A stretch of 64,000 nucleotides of DNA from Pseudomonadales bacterium. Its GTDB lineage: Bacteria > Pseudomonadota > Gammaproteobacteria > Pseudomonadales > Halieaceae. The stretch is taken from the NCBI GenBank assembly GCA_024234855.1, contig JACKNN010000005.1:302059-366058 (forward strand), read 5' to 3'. Below are positions 31,452 through 40,351 of this stretch, piece by piece (positions within the stretch are counted from its first letter, which is position 1; the number at the start of each line of letters is the position of its first letter). The position numbers were made by a program, and so were the translations under genes. Below the pieces are notes generated by a model. The model was not told where the DNA came from, searched no databases, and was given only the letters and a program-made list of their open reading frames with translations.

Positions 31452-34213
31452 TGGAATATATTGTGGGACAGCGCTGGGTCAGTCATGCGGATGCGCAACT
31501 GGGCCTGGGTGTCATCGTCGACATTGACGGCAGGCGGGTTACCCTCGCCTTCCCCGCCGTGGCGGAGGAACGCACCTACGCCACCGAGAGTGCCCCGCTC
31601 TCCCGCCTGCGCTTCAAGGTCGGGGACCGTATCTCCACCGTCGACAAGGTTGAACTGCTGGTCACCCGGGTGACCGAGCAGCAGGGTCTGCTGCTGTATA
31701 CGGGTAACGATCACTACGACCAGCAGCGCACTGTCTCCGAACTGGAACTCGACGCCTTTGTCCAGTTGACGACCCCGCAACAACGCCTCCTCAACGGCCA
31801 CTTCGACAAGAGCAGCGAGTTTGCGCTGCGGGTGGCGACCTTCATCCACAGCGATCGCCTGCAACGCTCCATCGCCCGCGGGCTGATGGGTTCGCGCACC
31901 AGCCTGCTGCCGCACCAGGTTTACATTGCCAATGAGGTAGGTCAGCGCCACGCGCCCAGGGTCCTGCTGGCGGACGAGGTGGGGCTGGGCAAGACCATCG
32001 AGGCGGGCATGATCATCCACCAGCAGCTGCTGACCGGCCGCGCCAGTCGCGTGCTGGTACTGGTGCCCCCCAGCCTGTTGCACCAGTGGCTGGTAGAGAT
32101 GCTGCGCCGTTTCAATCTTCACTTCGCCCTGTTTGATGCCGAGCGCCTGGCCGAGATGCCGCAGGAAAACCCCTTTGAGAGTGAGCAACTGGTGTTGTGC
32201 AGCCTGGCGCTGTTCGAGGCGCGCCCGGACCTGCAGGCCCATGCCATCGCCGCCGACTGGGACCTGGTTGGCATCGACGAGGCCCACCACCTGCACTGGT
32301 CTGCCGCCGGCGCCGGCGAGGACTACCTGTTCGTGGAAGCGCTGTCGCGCGCGAGTGCCGGGTTGCTGCTCCTGACGGCGACACCGGAGCAGATAGGCCA
32401 GGCCAGCCATTTCGCCCGGCTGCGCCTGCTGGACCCCGATCGCTTCCACGACCTGGAGAGCTTCCAGGCGGAGGAACAACAATACCGGCACCTGAGCGAA
32501 CTGGCGGATGCGCTGGAAGCGGGCGAGCAGCCCACCGACCTGCCGGCGGGCCTGGACCCCACCGCCCCGGCGGCGACACTGATTGCCCAGATGCTTGATC
32601 GGCATGGCACTGGGCGGGTGCTGTTCCGCAACACCCGCGCCGCGGTGGCGGGGTTCCCGCAGCGGGTGTTGCACCGTTATCCCCTGCCGGTACCGGAGCA
32701 ATACAGTTTTGCCAGGGTCGAGTTGCAGGAGCAGCTGCATCCGGAGCAGCCCTACCACGATGAAAGCTGGTTGTCATTTGACAGCAGGGTGCAGTGGCTG
32801 GAGCGGAGGCTCAAGGAATTGCGCCCCGCCAAGGCACTGGTGATCTGCGCCCGGGCCGAAACCGCCGTCGCCCTGGAGCATCACCTGCACCTGCGCGCGG
32901 GCATACGCTCCGCCGCGTTTTACGAGGGCCTGTCCATCATCGAGCGGGATCGGGCCGCCGCCTACTTTGCCGACGAAATCAACGGCGCCCAGACCCTGGT
33001 GTGCTCGGAGATCGGTAGCGAGGGCCGCAATTTCCAGTTCGCCCATCACCTGATCCTGTTCGACCTGCCGCTCAATCCCGACCTGCTGGAACAGCGCATC
33101 GGCCGGCTGGACCGAATCGGTCAGCAGTGCGACGTGGAAATCCATGTACCCTATCTTGAAGGGACTGCGCAGGAAACCCTGGTGGACTGGTACGACCGCG
33201 GCATGAACCTGTTTACGGACAGTTGTTCCGCCGGCTACATGATTTTTGAAACGTTTCGCGAACAGCTGCTGCCCCAGTTGCTCGGGCGCACCGCGGCGTT
33301 CGACGAGCTGCTGGCCGCCACCGCCGACTTCACCGCGCAAACCCGCAGGGAGTTGCGGGAGGGGCGCGACCGCCTGCTGGAACGCAACTCCTGCAAGCCG
33401 GAAATTGCCGCGGCCCTGATCGAGGAAATCAGGGCCAATGAAGCAGGTGACGCACTGGAAAAATACCTCGAGGACCTGTGCGAGGCCTTCGGCGTAGACT
33501 GGGAAATCCACTCGGAGCAGGCCCTGATCCTGCGCCCCTCCGAGCACATGCTGACCGGTCATTTCCCCTACCTGCAGGAGGACGGTACCAGCATTACCTT
33601 CAGCCGCGACAAGGCACTGGCACGCGAGGATATGGAATTTGCCAGCTGGGAGCACCCAATGGTCCTGGAGGCCATGGATATGGTGCGTTCCACAGAGCTG
33701 GGCAATGCCGCCATCGGCACCATCAGGCTCAAGGGCGTCGCCCCCGCCACCATGCTGCTCGAAGCGCTCTACACCGTGAATTGCGTCGCGCCGCGGTCGC
33801 TGCAGGTGGAACGCTTCCTGCCGCTGTCACCCCTGCGCCTGCTGGTCGATGCGCGCGGCAAGGACCTGGCACAACTGCTGCCCCACGCCCGCCTGAACGA
33901 ACTGATCCAGAGCGTAAAGAAATCCACTGCACTGGCCATCATCAAGCAGGTCCACCTGGAGGTGGAAGCCAAGATGGCGCTGGCGACAGGCCAGGCCGAA
34001 CAGCAGCTACAGGCCATCCTCGCCGGCGCGGAGCAGGCGATGCGTACGGACCTCGGGGCGGAACTGGCGCGCATGGAAGCACTGCGCCAGGTCAACCCTT
34101 CCATCCGCCAGGAGGAACTGGACCACCTGCGCCACCGTATCGACGAGTGCGCCATCCACATCCGGCACGCCAGCCTGCAATTGCAGGCGCTGCGACTGGT
34201 CATAACCACCTGA
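31451..34213 (+). CDS. rapA: RNA polymerase-associated SWI2/SNF2 ATPase RapA
   Basis: A 920-residue RapA-type enzyme that binds RNA polymerase and recycles it during transcription. The N-terminal SH3-like part (YIVGQRWVSHADAQLGLG) is typical. The SNF2 ATPase domain follows, with Walker A in DEVGLGKTIEAGM near residue 178 and Walker B in GIDEAHHLHW; helicase C motifs are CSEIGSEGRNFQFAHH and QRIGRLDRIGQQ. The C-terminal domain (GHFPYLQEDGTSITFSRDKA) is that of RapA. It is slightly shorter than E. coli RapA (968 residues). The start overlaps the tatD-like stop by one base. Confidence 0.95.
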   Translation: MEYIVGQRWVSHADAQLGLGVIVDIDGRRVTLAFPAVAEERTYATESAPLSRLRFKVGDRISTVDKVELLVTRVTEQQGLLLYTGNDHYDQQRTVSELELDAFVQLTTPQQRLLNGHFDKSSEFALRVATFIHSDRLQRSIARGLMGSRTSLLPHQVYIANEVGQRHAPRVLLADEVGLGKTIEAGMIIHQQLLTGRASRVLVLVPPSLLHQWLVEMLRRFNLHFALFDAERLAEMPQENPFESEQLVLCSLALFEARPDLQAHAIAADWDLVGIDEAHHLHWSAAGAGEDYLFVEALSRASAGLLLLTATPEQIGQASHFARLRLLDPDRFHDLESFQAEEQQYRHLSELADALEAGEQPTDLPAGLDPTAPAATLIAQMLDRHGTGRVLFRNTRAAVAGFPQRVLHRYPLPVPEQYSFARVELQEQLHPEQPYHDESWLSFDSRVQWLERRLKELRPAKALVICARAETAVALEHHLHLRAGIRSAAFYEGLSIIERDRAAAYFADEINGAQTLVCSEIGSEGRNFQFAHHLILFDLPLNPDLLEQRIGRLDRIGQQCDVEIHVPYLEGTAQETLVDWYDRGMNLFTDSCSAGYMIFETFREQLLPQLLGRTAAFDELLAATADFTAQTRRELREGRDRLLERNSCKPEIAAALIEEIRANEAGDALEKYLEDLCEAFGVDWEIHSEQALILRPSEHMLTGHFPYLQEDGTSITFSRDKALAREDMEFASWEHPMVLEAMDMVRSTELGNAAIGTIRLKGVAPATMLLEALYTVNCVAPRSLQVERFLPLSPLRLLVDARGKDLAQLLPHARLNELIQSVKKSTALAIIKQVHLEVEAKMALATGQAEQQLQAILAGAEQAMRTDLGAELARMEALRQVNPSIRQEELDHLRHRIDECAIHIRHASLQLQALRLVITT

Positions 34214-34239
34214 CCGGCTGCAGCGACAACCGGGTGGGT

Positions 34240-34989
34240 TCACCGCGACAATAGCTGCGCCGCCGTCACGCGCAGGCGCTGGAGGTCGACAGGCTCCGAC
34301 AGGCGATGATCGCCGGCTTTGACCAGTTGCACCTCCACGTCCGCGCCGCGAATTTTTTCGGCCAGTGCCAGCGCCAGTTGCCAGGGCACGTCCTCGTCGC
34401 GCTGTCCATGGATCAGCCGGACCGGTACGTCCACCGCAATTTCCGCCCCCAGCAGCAAATGGGCATCGCCCTCATCCAGCAGCTGTTGGCCGATCCGGTA
34501 GGGCTGGCCATCGTCGTAACAGTTGGGCAGGTCGGCGCAGCCGCTCGCCGCCAGCTGCCGCAGCTGCGCCGGTGTCAGCGCGGCGCGCAGGCGGGCGGTG
34601 AAGTCGGGGGCGGCGGCCAGCCCCAGCAGCGCGTGCATCCGCTGCGGCCGCGCCAGCGCCACCAGCAACATGATCCAGCCCCCCATCGAGGACCCCACCA
34701 CCAGCTGCGGTCCGCTGGTCACCTCATCCAGCACGGCCAGGGTATCGTCGCGCCAGCGGCCGATACAGCCCTGCTCCAGCCAGCCCCCGGATTCGCCATG
34801 GCCGCTGTAGTCGAAGCGTGTGAACTGCCGGCCCTGCGCCACGCACCACTGCTCCAGCGCCAACGCCTTGACGCCTTGCATATTGGAGTTGAACCCGGCA
34901 CAGAACAGGATGCCGGGCGTACTGCCGGGGGTGTGCCGGTAGGCTATGGCGTCGCCGCCGGCCAGTTCCAGGAACGCGCTGTCAGTCAT
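34240..34989 (-). CDS. Alpha/beta hydrolase (ABHD10-like)
   Basis: A 249-residue serine hydrolase. The nucleophile is Ser in VVGSSMGGW (GxSxG), the oxyanion strand is ILFCAGFNSNM, DYSGHGES is the usual strand-4 loop, and the acid and His are in HGQRDEDV and GDHRLSE. The pattern resembles the ABHD10/palmitoyl-thioesterase-like branch found beside bacterial SDR genes. ATG 34989 is preferred; the extension to 35031 begins with TTG inside the neighbouring gene. It is 13 bases downstream of the SDR and appears to be the last gene of a six-gene minus-strand operon starting at 40165. The substrate is unknown. Confidence 0.85.
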   Translation of the reverse strand: MTDSAFLELAGGDAIAYRHTPGSTPGILFCAGFNSNMQGVKALALEQWCVAQGRQFTRFDYSGHGESGGWLEQGCIGRWRDDTLAVLDEVTSGPQLVVGSSMGGWIMLLVALARPQRMHALLGLAAAPDFTARLRAALTPAQLRQLAASGCADLPNCYDDGQPYRIGQQLLDEGDAHLLLGAEIAVDVPVRLIHGQRDEDVPWQLALALAEKIRGADVEVQLVKAGDHRLSEPVDLQRLRVTAAQLLSR

Positions 34990-35002
34990 GGCCAGGAACT
35001 GC

Positions 35003-35770
35003 TCAGGTGGCGGCCACCGCGCCACCGTCAAGTACGATGGTATGTCCCGTCACCCAGGCCGACGCCCTGGAGCACAAATAGATTGCCGTGCCCGCCGCAT
35101 CCTCGGCGGTGCCGATACGTCCGCGCGGGTACTCACTGGCCATCTGCTCCATCTGGTCCTGAAAATGCGCCGTCATCTTGCTTGGAAAGTACCCCGGGGC
35201 GATACCGTTCACGTTGACGTGCTGGCGCGCCAGTTCCGCACCCAGGTGACGGGTCAGGTGATGCACCGCCGCCTTGCTGGCGGAATAGGAATAGTTGTCC
35301 ATGTGCGGATGGGTCAGGCCGTTGATGGAGCCGATGTTGATCACCCGGGCGGGGTCCTCGGCGGTTCCCGCCGCCCGCAGCGCCGGCAGCAGGTCGCGGG
35401 TAAGGAAGAACAGCGACTTCACATTGAGATCCATCACCTTGTCCCAGCCGCTTTCGGGGAATTCGTCGATGGGGGCTCCCCAGGTTGCGCCGGCGTTATT
35501 GACCAGGATATGCAGGGCGCTTTCACGCTCCCTGATCGCGGCGGCGAAAGCGGCCACCCCCTCCAAACTGCCCAGGTTGGACGGCAGTGCGATGCAGTCG
35601 CCCACGGTCGACAACGCCTCCGCCGTGGCCTTCAGTTCGTCCAGTTTGCGCGCGGTGATATAGGTTTTCACCCCGTTCTCGACCAGGCCGCGGGCGATCA
35701 TCGCGCCAATCCCTCGGGAACCACCGGTCACCACGGCGACCTTGCCGCTCACATCAAACAGGTTTTTCAT
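35003..35770 (-). CDS. Short-chain dehydrogenase/reductase (operon gene 5)
   Basis: A 255-residue classical SDR. TGGSRGIGAMIA binds the cofactor, NNAGATWGAP is the structural Asn motif, and the catalytic Ser is in NIGSINGL with Tyr/Lys in YSASK. The C-terminus VTGHTIVLDGG is typical. It resembles the rhamnolipid/3-oxoacyl-reductase-like group (NLFDVSGKVAVVTGG), which often acts in lipid catabolism. ATG 35770 has GGAG upstream; an earlier in-frame GTG at 35782 is less likely. It lies 24 bases downstream of the carboxyltransferase gene in the same operon. Confidence 0.9.
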   Translation of the reverse strand: MKNLFDVSGKVAVVTGGSRGIGAMIARGLVENGVKTYITARKLDELKATAEALSTVGDCIALPSNLGSLEGVAAFAAAIRERESALHILVNNAGATWGAPIDEFPESGWDKVMDLNVKSLFFLTRDLLPALRAAGTAEDPARVINIGSINGLTHPHMDNYSYSASKAAVHHLTRHLGAELARQHVNVNGIAPGYFPSKMTAHFQDQMEQMASEYPRGRIGTAEDAAGTAIYLCSRASAWVTGHTIVLDGGAVAAT

Positions 35771-35794
35771 GTAATTCTCCACTGTCAGTTACAT

Positions 35795-37342
35795 TCATTT
35801 TCCGGCTGCGTTTCCCGACCGTGTCGCCGTCGAGAGTGCCCGCAGCACCACCTCCCGGGTCTGGGCCGGGTCGATCACCGCATCGATTTCCAGGTGCGCA
35901 GCGGCCTCTGTCGCCTTGCCCACCTCGTACATACGCGCCAGCAACTGCTGGAACAGTTGCTCGCGCTCGCCCGGGTCCGTCACCGCGTCGAGTTCTTTCC
36001 TGAAGCCGAGCCGCACCGCCCCTTCCAGTCCCATGCCGCCAAACTCGCCGGTGGGCCAGGAAGCGGCGTATACAGGGCGCAGGAAACTGCCGCCGGTCAT
36101 GGCCATCGCACCCAGGCCGTAACCCTTGCGCAGGAAGATCGCCACCACCGGCACCGTCATGGCGGCGCCGGCGATGAACAGCTCGGACATGCTGCGCACC
36201 GCGCCCTGCTTCTCGCTGTCGGGTCCGACCATGAAGCCCGGCGTATCGGTCAGGGACAGCACCGGCAGGCGCAGGGCATCACAGATGCGCAGGAAGCGGG
36301 CGGCTTTTAGCGCGGCCCCGGAATCCACCGCGCCGCCCAGTTGCTGACAGTCGTTGGCGATCAGCGCCACCGGCCTGCCCTCCAGCCGGATGAAACCGGT
36401 AATGATACTGCGGCCGTAAATACGTTGCAGTTCGAGGAAGGAGCCGGTGTCGGCGAGGGTCTCTATGACCCGCCGCACCGGGTAGGCCCAGCGCCGGTCC
36501 AGCGGCACGACGTCCCGCAACACCTCCTGCGGGGCGGCGGACCAGGCTGCCACCGGTCCCTGGAAATAGGACAACAGCTGACGCGCCAGCGCGGTTGCGT
36601 GCGCCTCGTCATTTGCCACGATATCGACCACACCGTTTTTTTCCTGTACCTCGACAGGTCCGATATCGGTCGGCTCGAACCTGCCCAGGCCACCGCCCTC
36701 GATCATCGCCGGGCCGGCCATGCCTATCCAGGAGTGGCGGGTAGCGATAGTAAAGTCGGCGCAGCCGAACAGCGCGGCGTTGCCGGCAAAACAATAGCCG
36801 TTATTGACGGCAATGCGCGGCACCTTGCCGCTGAGCCCGGCCCAGGTGCTGAAGGAACGGATATTGAGCCCGGCGATCTGGGTGGTGACGTCAGTGTCTC
36901 CCGGGCGGCCGCCGCCGCCTTCGGTGTACATTACCACCGGCAGCGAGAGTTCCTCGGCCAGCTCGCAGAGGCGATCCAGTTTTTTGTGGTGAAAGAAGCC
37001 CTGGGTGCCGGCCAGCACCGAATAATCATTGACGATAACAGCAGCCCGGCCCGCAGCGGCGCCCACCAGCGCAGCGTTGATGGTGCAGGTACCCGTGATA
37101 ATGCCGTCACCCGCAGTATTGGATTGCAGGTCCAGATAGTCCCGGCGGCTGCGTTGGGCCGCCACGGCCAGCTGACCATATTCCTGGAAGGAGCCGGCAT
37201 CGACCAGGTCGTCGACGTTTTCCCGGGCGGTGCGATACCCCTTGTCGTGGCGCCGGGTTCTCGCCTCGCCGCGGTGCTCATCCAGGGTGCGGGCCACACG
37301 CTCCCGCCAGGCGGCCAGTTCGGGGCGGCTGTCATCGCTCAT
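35795..37342 (-). CDS. Acyl-CoA carboxylase, carboxyltransferase (beta) subunit
   Basis: A 515-residue carboxyltransferase of the propionyl-/methylcrotonyl-CoA carboxylase beta type, which passes CO2 from carboxybiotin to an acyl-CoA. Visible features are two crotonase-like halves, the CoA-binding stretch TEGGGGRPGDTD with NNGYCFAGNAALFGCADF in the N half, and SLTDTPGFMVGPDSE with GKGYGLGAM-like RKGYGLGAMAM in the C half. The biotin carboxylase/biotin carrier subunit is not in this window and must be elsewhere. It lies between an enoyl-CoA hydratase-like gene and an SDR in one orientation. The acyl substrate is unknown. Confidence 0.88.
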   Translation of the reverse strand: MSDDSRPELAAWRERVARTLDEHRGEARTRRHDKGYRTARENVDDLVDAGSFQEYGQLAVAAQRSRRDYLDLQSNTAGDGIITGTCTINAALVGAAAGRAAVIVNDYSVLAGTQGFFHHKKLDRLCELAEELSLPVVMYTEGGGGRPGDTDVTTQIAGLNIRSFSTWAGLSGKVPRIAVNNGYCFAGNAALFGCADFTIATRHSWIGMAGPAMIEGGGLGRFEPTDIGPVEVQEKNGVVDIVANDEAHATALARQLLSYFQGPVAAWSAAPQEVLRDVVPLDRRWAYPVRRVIETLADTGSFLELQRIYGRSIITGFIRLEGRPVALIANDCQQLGGAVDSGAALKAARFLRICDALRLPVLSLTDTPGFMVGPDSEKQGAVRSMSELFIAGAAMTVPVVAIFLRKGYGLGAMAMTGGSFLRPVYAASWPTGEFGGMGLEGAVRLGFRKELDAVTDPGEREQLFQQLLARMYEVGKATEAAAHLEIDAVIDPAQTREVVLRALSTATRSGNAAGK

Positions 37343-37430
37343 GCGCTACTCCGGATAAACATCGGGCTACCGACTATAGCGCAATGTCCGGGCGGACATC
37401 AGGCCGGCCACTGCCGGCGGCACAACGCGG

Positions 37431-38219
37431 TCAACGGCCCTGCCAGCGGGGGGCGCGCTTTTCGATAAACGCGGCGACACCTTCAGCCGCATCGTCACTG
37501 GTAAGGCAAAGGTGCTGCAGCCTGGCTTCGTTGGAGATGGTTTCCGCCACGGAATTCTCCATGGCCCCGTTCAGGGCCTGCTTGGCGTAGCGCAACGCCA
37601 GCGGCGACCTGGCTGCGAGCTCCCTCGCCCAGGCCAGCGCCCGGGGCAACAACTCGTCGGCGGGGACCACTTTATTGCACAGGCCCCAGTCCTGGCATTT
37701 GGCCGCCCGAATCTTTTCGCCCGACACGATGACCTCGTACGCGCGCTGGCGCCCCAGGGTGCGCGCCAGGTGCCAGGTGGCCCCGCCGTCGGGTACCAGG
37801 CCAATCGCGGCAAATGCCTGGTAGAGGTAGGCGTCATCCGCCATGACGCTGAGGTCGCAGTTCATGGCAAAGGCGCTGCCTATTCCCGCGGCGGCACCGT
37901 TGACCGCGGCAATCCAGGGCTTGGGGGCGCTGTGTATTTCCAGCAGTACCGGTTTGTACTCGCCGTTGAGCTGGTCCTCCACCCGGAAGGTCGCGGGATT
38001 GTCCGCACTCTCGGCCAGGTCCGCCCCGGCACAGAAAGCCCGTCCGGCGCCCGTGAGGATCACCACCCGCACGGCGGGGTCGTCGTTTACCTCGCGCACC
38101 GCAAGGCGCAGGTCGCGCCGCAGCTGGGCGTTGAACGCATTCAGCTGCCCGGGCCGGTTCAGCGACACGACCGCCACACCGTCACTGCGCTCCACCAGCA
38201 CTGTCTCGTATTCACTCAT
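37431..38219 (-). CDS. Enoyl-CoA hydratase/isomerase (PaaG-like)
   Basis: A 262-residue crotonase-fold enzyme. The oxyanion-hole segments are AFCAGADL and NGAAAGIGSAFAM. In place of the two catalytic glutamates of true hydratases it has Ala in the first position (QAFAAIGLVPD) and Asp in the second (LVPDGGATW). This pattern, IGLxPDxGGT, is that of PaaG-type isomerases, so it probably isomerises a double bond or an unusual ring intermediate rather than hydrating crotonyl-CoA. It starts at ATG 38219, 24 bases after the CoA-transferase gene. The operon context fits degradation of an unusual acid. Confidence 0.88.
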   Translation of the reverse strand: MSEYETVLVERSDGVAVVSLNRPGQLNAFNAQLRRDLRLAVREVNDDPAVRVVILTGAGRAFCAGADLAESADNPATFRVEDQLNGEYKPVLLEIHSAPKPWIAAVNGAAAGIGSAFAMNCDLSVMADDAYLYQAFAAIGLVPDGGATWHLARTLGRQRAYEVIVSGEKIRAAKCQDWGLCNKVVPADELLPRALAWARELAARSPLALRYAKQALNGAMENSVAETISNEARLQHLCLTSDDAAEGVAAFIEKRAPRWQGR

Positions 38220-38243
38220 GCCCAGACCCCCTGACCATGTCAG

Positions 38244-39377
38244 TCACGCTATCGCGCCCTGTTCCCGCAATTGCGCGATCTCGCGCACACCAAAGCCCAT
38301 GGCGGCCAACACCGTATCGGTATCCTGGCCGGGACCGGAACCCGCATTGCGCACCATCGAGGGCGTGCGACTGAAGCGCGGCGCCGGCGCCGGCTGGGTG
38401 ACACCGTCGACCTCGATATAGGTCTGGCGGGCGACGTTGGCCGGGTGCGCGGGGGCATCCACAAACGACAGCACCGGGGCAAAACAGACATCGGTGCCCT
38501 CCATGATCTCGCACCACTGGGCCTGGGTTTTTTGCTTGAACACAGCCGCCAGTTGCACTTTCATCTGCGGCCATTTGGCTGGATTGTTCTGGTCGCCGAA
38601 CACGTCCTCCGACAACCCGGCATGCTGCTTGAGCAGGGCGTAGAACTGCGGCTCGATGGCACCGATGGAGACATACTCGCCATCGGCGCACTCATAGGTG
38701 TTGTAGTAGTGGGCGCCGCCATCGAGCATATTCGACTCGCGCTTGCTTGCGTCCCACAGGCCCAGGTGCTGGAAGCTGTGGAACATCCACATCAACTGGG
38801 CCGCGCCGTCCACCATGGCGACATCGATCACCTGCCCCTTGCCCGAGTTCGTGGCCTCCAGCAGCGCCGCCAGTACACCGGTAACCAGCAGCATGCCGCC
38901 GCCACCCATATCACCCACGAGGTTGAGTGGCGGTACCGGCTTCCCGTCCCTGGTGCCGGTGGCGAACAGCGCACCGGTGATCGAGATGTAATTGATATCG
39001 TGGCCGGCGGCCTGGGCCAGCGGACCCTCCTGGCCCCAGCCCGTCATGCGGGCAAAGACCAGTTTCGGGTTGCGCGCCAGGCAGGTGTCAGGGCCAATAC
39101 CGAGTTTCTCGCAGACACCGGGACGAAACGGGTCGATGAGGACATCGGCGTTTTCCACCATACGCAGCAGCGTATCGATACCCGCGGCCTCCTTGAGGTT
39201 GAGTACCACGGACTTCTTGCCGCGGGAACTCACATCCTTCATCGCCAGGTGACTGGCCCCGGCGGCCCGGTCGATACGAATGACTTCCGCGCCCATATCA
39301 GCCAGCATCATGCCGCCCATGGGCGCGGGCCCGATACCCGCCAACTCGATGACGGTATAACCGTTCAATGGCCCCAT
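38244..39377 (-). CDS. Family III CoA-transferase (CaiB/BaiF type)
   Basis: A 377-residue class III CoA-transferase or alpha-methylacyl-CoA racemase-like enzyme. The N-terminus GYTVIELAGIGPAPMGGMMLADMGAEVIRID is characteristic, and FRPGVCEKLGIG and QAAGHDINYISITG carry the conserved Arg and Asp regions. The presence of the PMGGMMLADMGA motif and IEVDGVTQPAPAPRFSRTP favours the racemase-like branch. ATG 39377 has AGGGGA at good spacing; the longer frame to 39434 overlaps the previous gene. It could activate or epimerise a branched or steroid side-chain acid. Substrate unknown. Confidence 0.88.
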   Translation of the reverse strand: MGPLNGYTVIELAGIGPAPMGGMMLADMGAEVIRIDRAAGASHLAMKDVSSRGKKSVVLNLKEAAGIDTLLRMVENADVLIDPFRPGVCEKLGIGPDTCLARNPKLVFARMTGWGQEGPLAQAAGHDINYISITGALFATGTRDGKPVPPLNLVGDMGGGGMLLVTGVLAALLEATNSGKGQVIDVAMVDGAAQLMWMFHSFQHLGLWDASKRESNMLDGGAHYYNTYECADGEYVSIGAIEPQFYALLKQHAGLSEDVFGDQNNPAKWPQMKVQLAAVFKQKTQAQWCEIMEGTDVCFAPVLSFVDAPAHPANVARQTYIEVDGVTQPAPAPRFSRTPSMVRNAGSGPGQDTDTVLAAMGFGVREIAQLREQGAIA

Positions 39378-39391
39378 AGTCGTCCCCTGCG

Positions 39392-40165
39392 TTAACGCGG
39401 CTGCATACGGATGGCGCCATCCAGCCGGATGCATTCACCGTTGAGGTAATCGTTCTCGGCAATAAACACTGACAGGTGGGCAATTTCCTGAGGCTTGCCG
39501 AGGCGCGGGGGGTAACACACACTGGACTCCAGCGACTTGTAGGCCTGCTCCGGCAGCGATTCGAACAGGGGCGTATGAATCAGCCCCGGGACGATGGTAT
39601 TGACCCGGATACCGTAGCTGGCGAGGTCGCGGGCCATGGGCAGGGTCATACCGATCACGCCGCCCTTGCTGGCGGAATAGGCCACCTGCCCGACCTGTCC
39701 CTCGTAGGCGGCGACCGACGCCGTATTGATGATCACGCCGCGACCGCCATCGTCATTGATGGGCTGGTTCTTTGCCATCTGCTCCGCGGCGTAGCGCGAT
39801 ACGTTGAACGTGCCCACCAGGTTGATGTTGATCACCGTCATGTACTGGTCCAGCGGGAATACGCCGTTCTTGCCATAGGTCTTGCAGGCGTTGCCGATGC
39901 CCGCGTAATTGTTGCAGATATGAACGGCGCCAAAGGTCTCCACCACCGCCTCCACCGCCGCCTTTACCGATCCCTCGTCAGCGACGTTGACCTTCCAGAA
40001 GGCGACCTTGTCGGCCCCCAACTCGGCGATTACGGCATTGGCATTGGCCTCATTCATGTCGAAGATGGCGACCTTTGCGCCCCTGGCGACATAGGCTTCC
40101 ACCGTGCCGCGGCCAAGACCTGACGCACCACCAGTGACAATGGCGACTTTTCCTGCTAGATCCAT
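39392..40165 (-). CDS. SDR oxidoreductase, 3-hydroxyacyl-CoA dehydrogenase-like (HSD10 type)
   Basis: A 257-residue SDR resembling the type 10 17-beta-hydroxysteroid/3-hydroxyacyl-CoA dehydrogenases. TGGASGLGRGTV is the cofactor loop, CNNYAGIG the structural Asn loop, NTASVAAYEGQVGQVAYSASKGG the Ser/Tyr/Lys catalytic region, and IVPGLIHTPLFESLP is the C-terminal loop found in this subgroup. ATG 40165 has AAGGAG at 8 bases, a strong ribosome site. It is the first gene of the operon 40165-34240, divergent from the diguanylate cyclase across a 186-base region that should hold the operon promoter. Confidence 0.9.
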   Translation of the reverse strand: MDLAGKVAIVTGGASGLGRGTVEAYVARGAKVAIFDMNEANANAVIAELGADKVAFWKVNVADEGSVKAAVEAVVETFGAVHICNNYAGIGNACKTYGKNGVFPLDQYMTVININLVGTFNVSRYAAEQMAKNQPINDDGGRGVIINTASVAAYEGQVGQVAYSASKGGVIGMTLPMARDLASYGIRVNTIVPGLIHTPLFESLPEQAYKSLESSVCYPPRLGKPQEIAHLSVFIAENDYLNGECIRLDGAIRMQPR

Positions 40166-40351
40166 ACATTTTTCTCCTTGGGTGTACTCGTTAGTCGTGC
40201 GGGTGTTATATGGTACAAAGATATCCGTCGGTGCGGGATAGCAACAACGGGCTAGTATGGGCACTGCGCAGCGCGCTGGCAATGACCTGTGCCGACAGGG
40301 AAATTGACGTAAAATAACAGCCATCGCAAGCGGGGCATAACAGGGAAATCA

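Noticed and set aside
31412..32758. A 448-codon open frame on the minus strand opposite rapA
   Set aside because: Gln/Gly/Arg-rich composition with no domain; explained by the high-GC third positions of rapA.
37431..38219. Assignment as a standard enoyl-CoA hydratase
   Set aside because: The two catalytic glutamates are replaced by Ala and Asp, which fits PaaG-type isomerases better.
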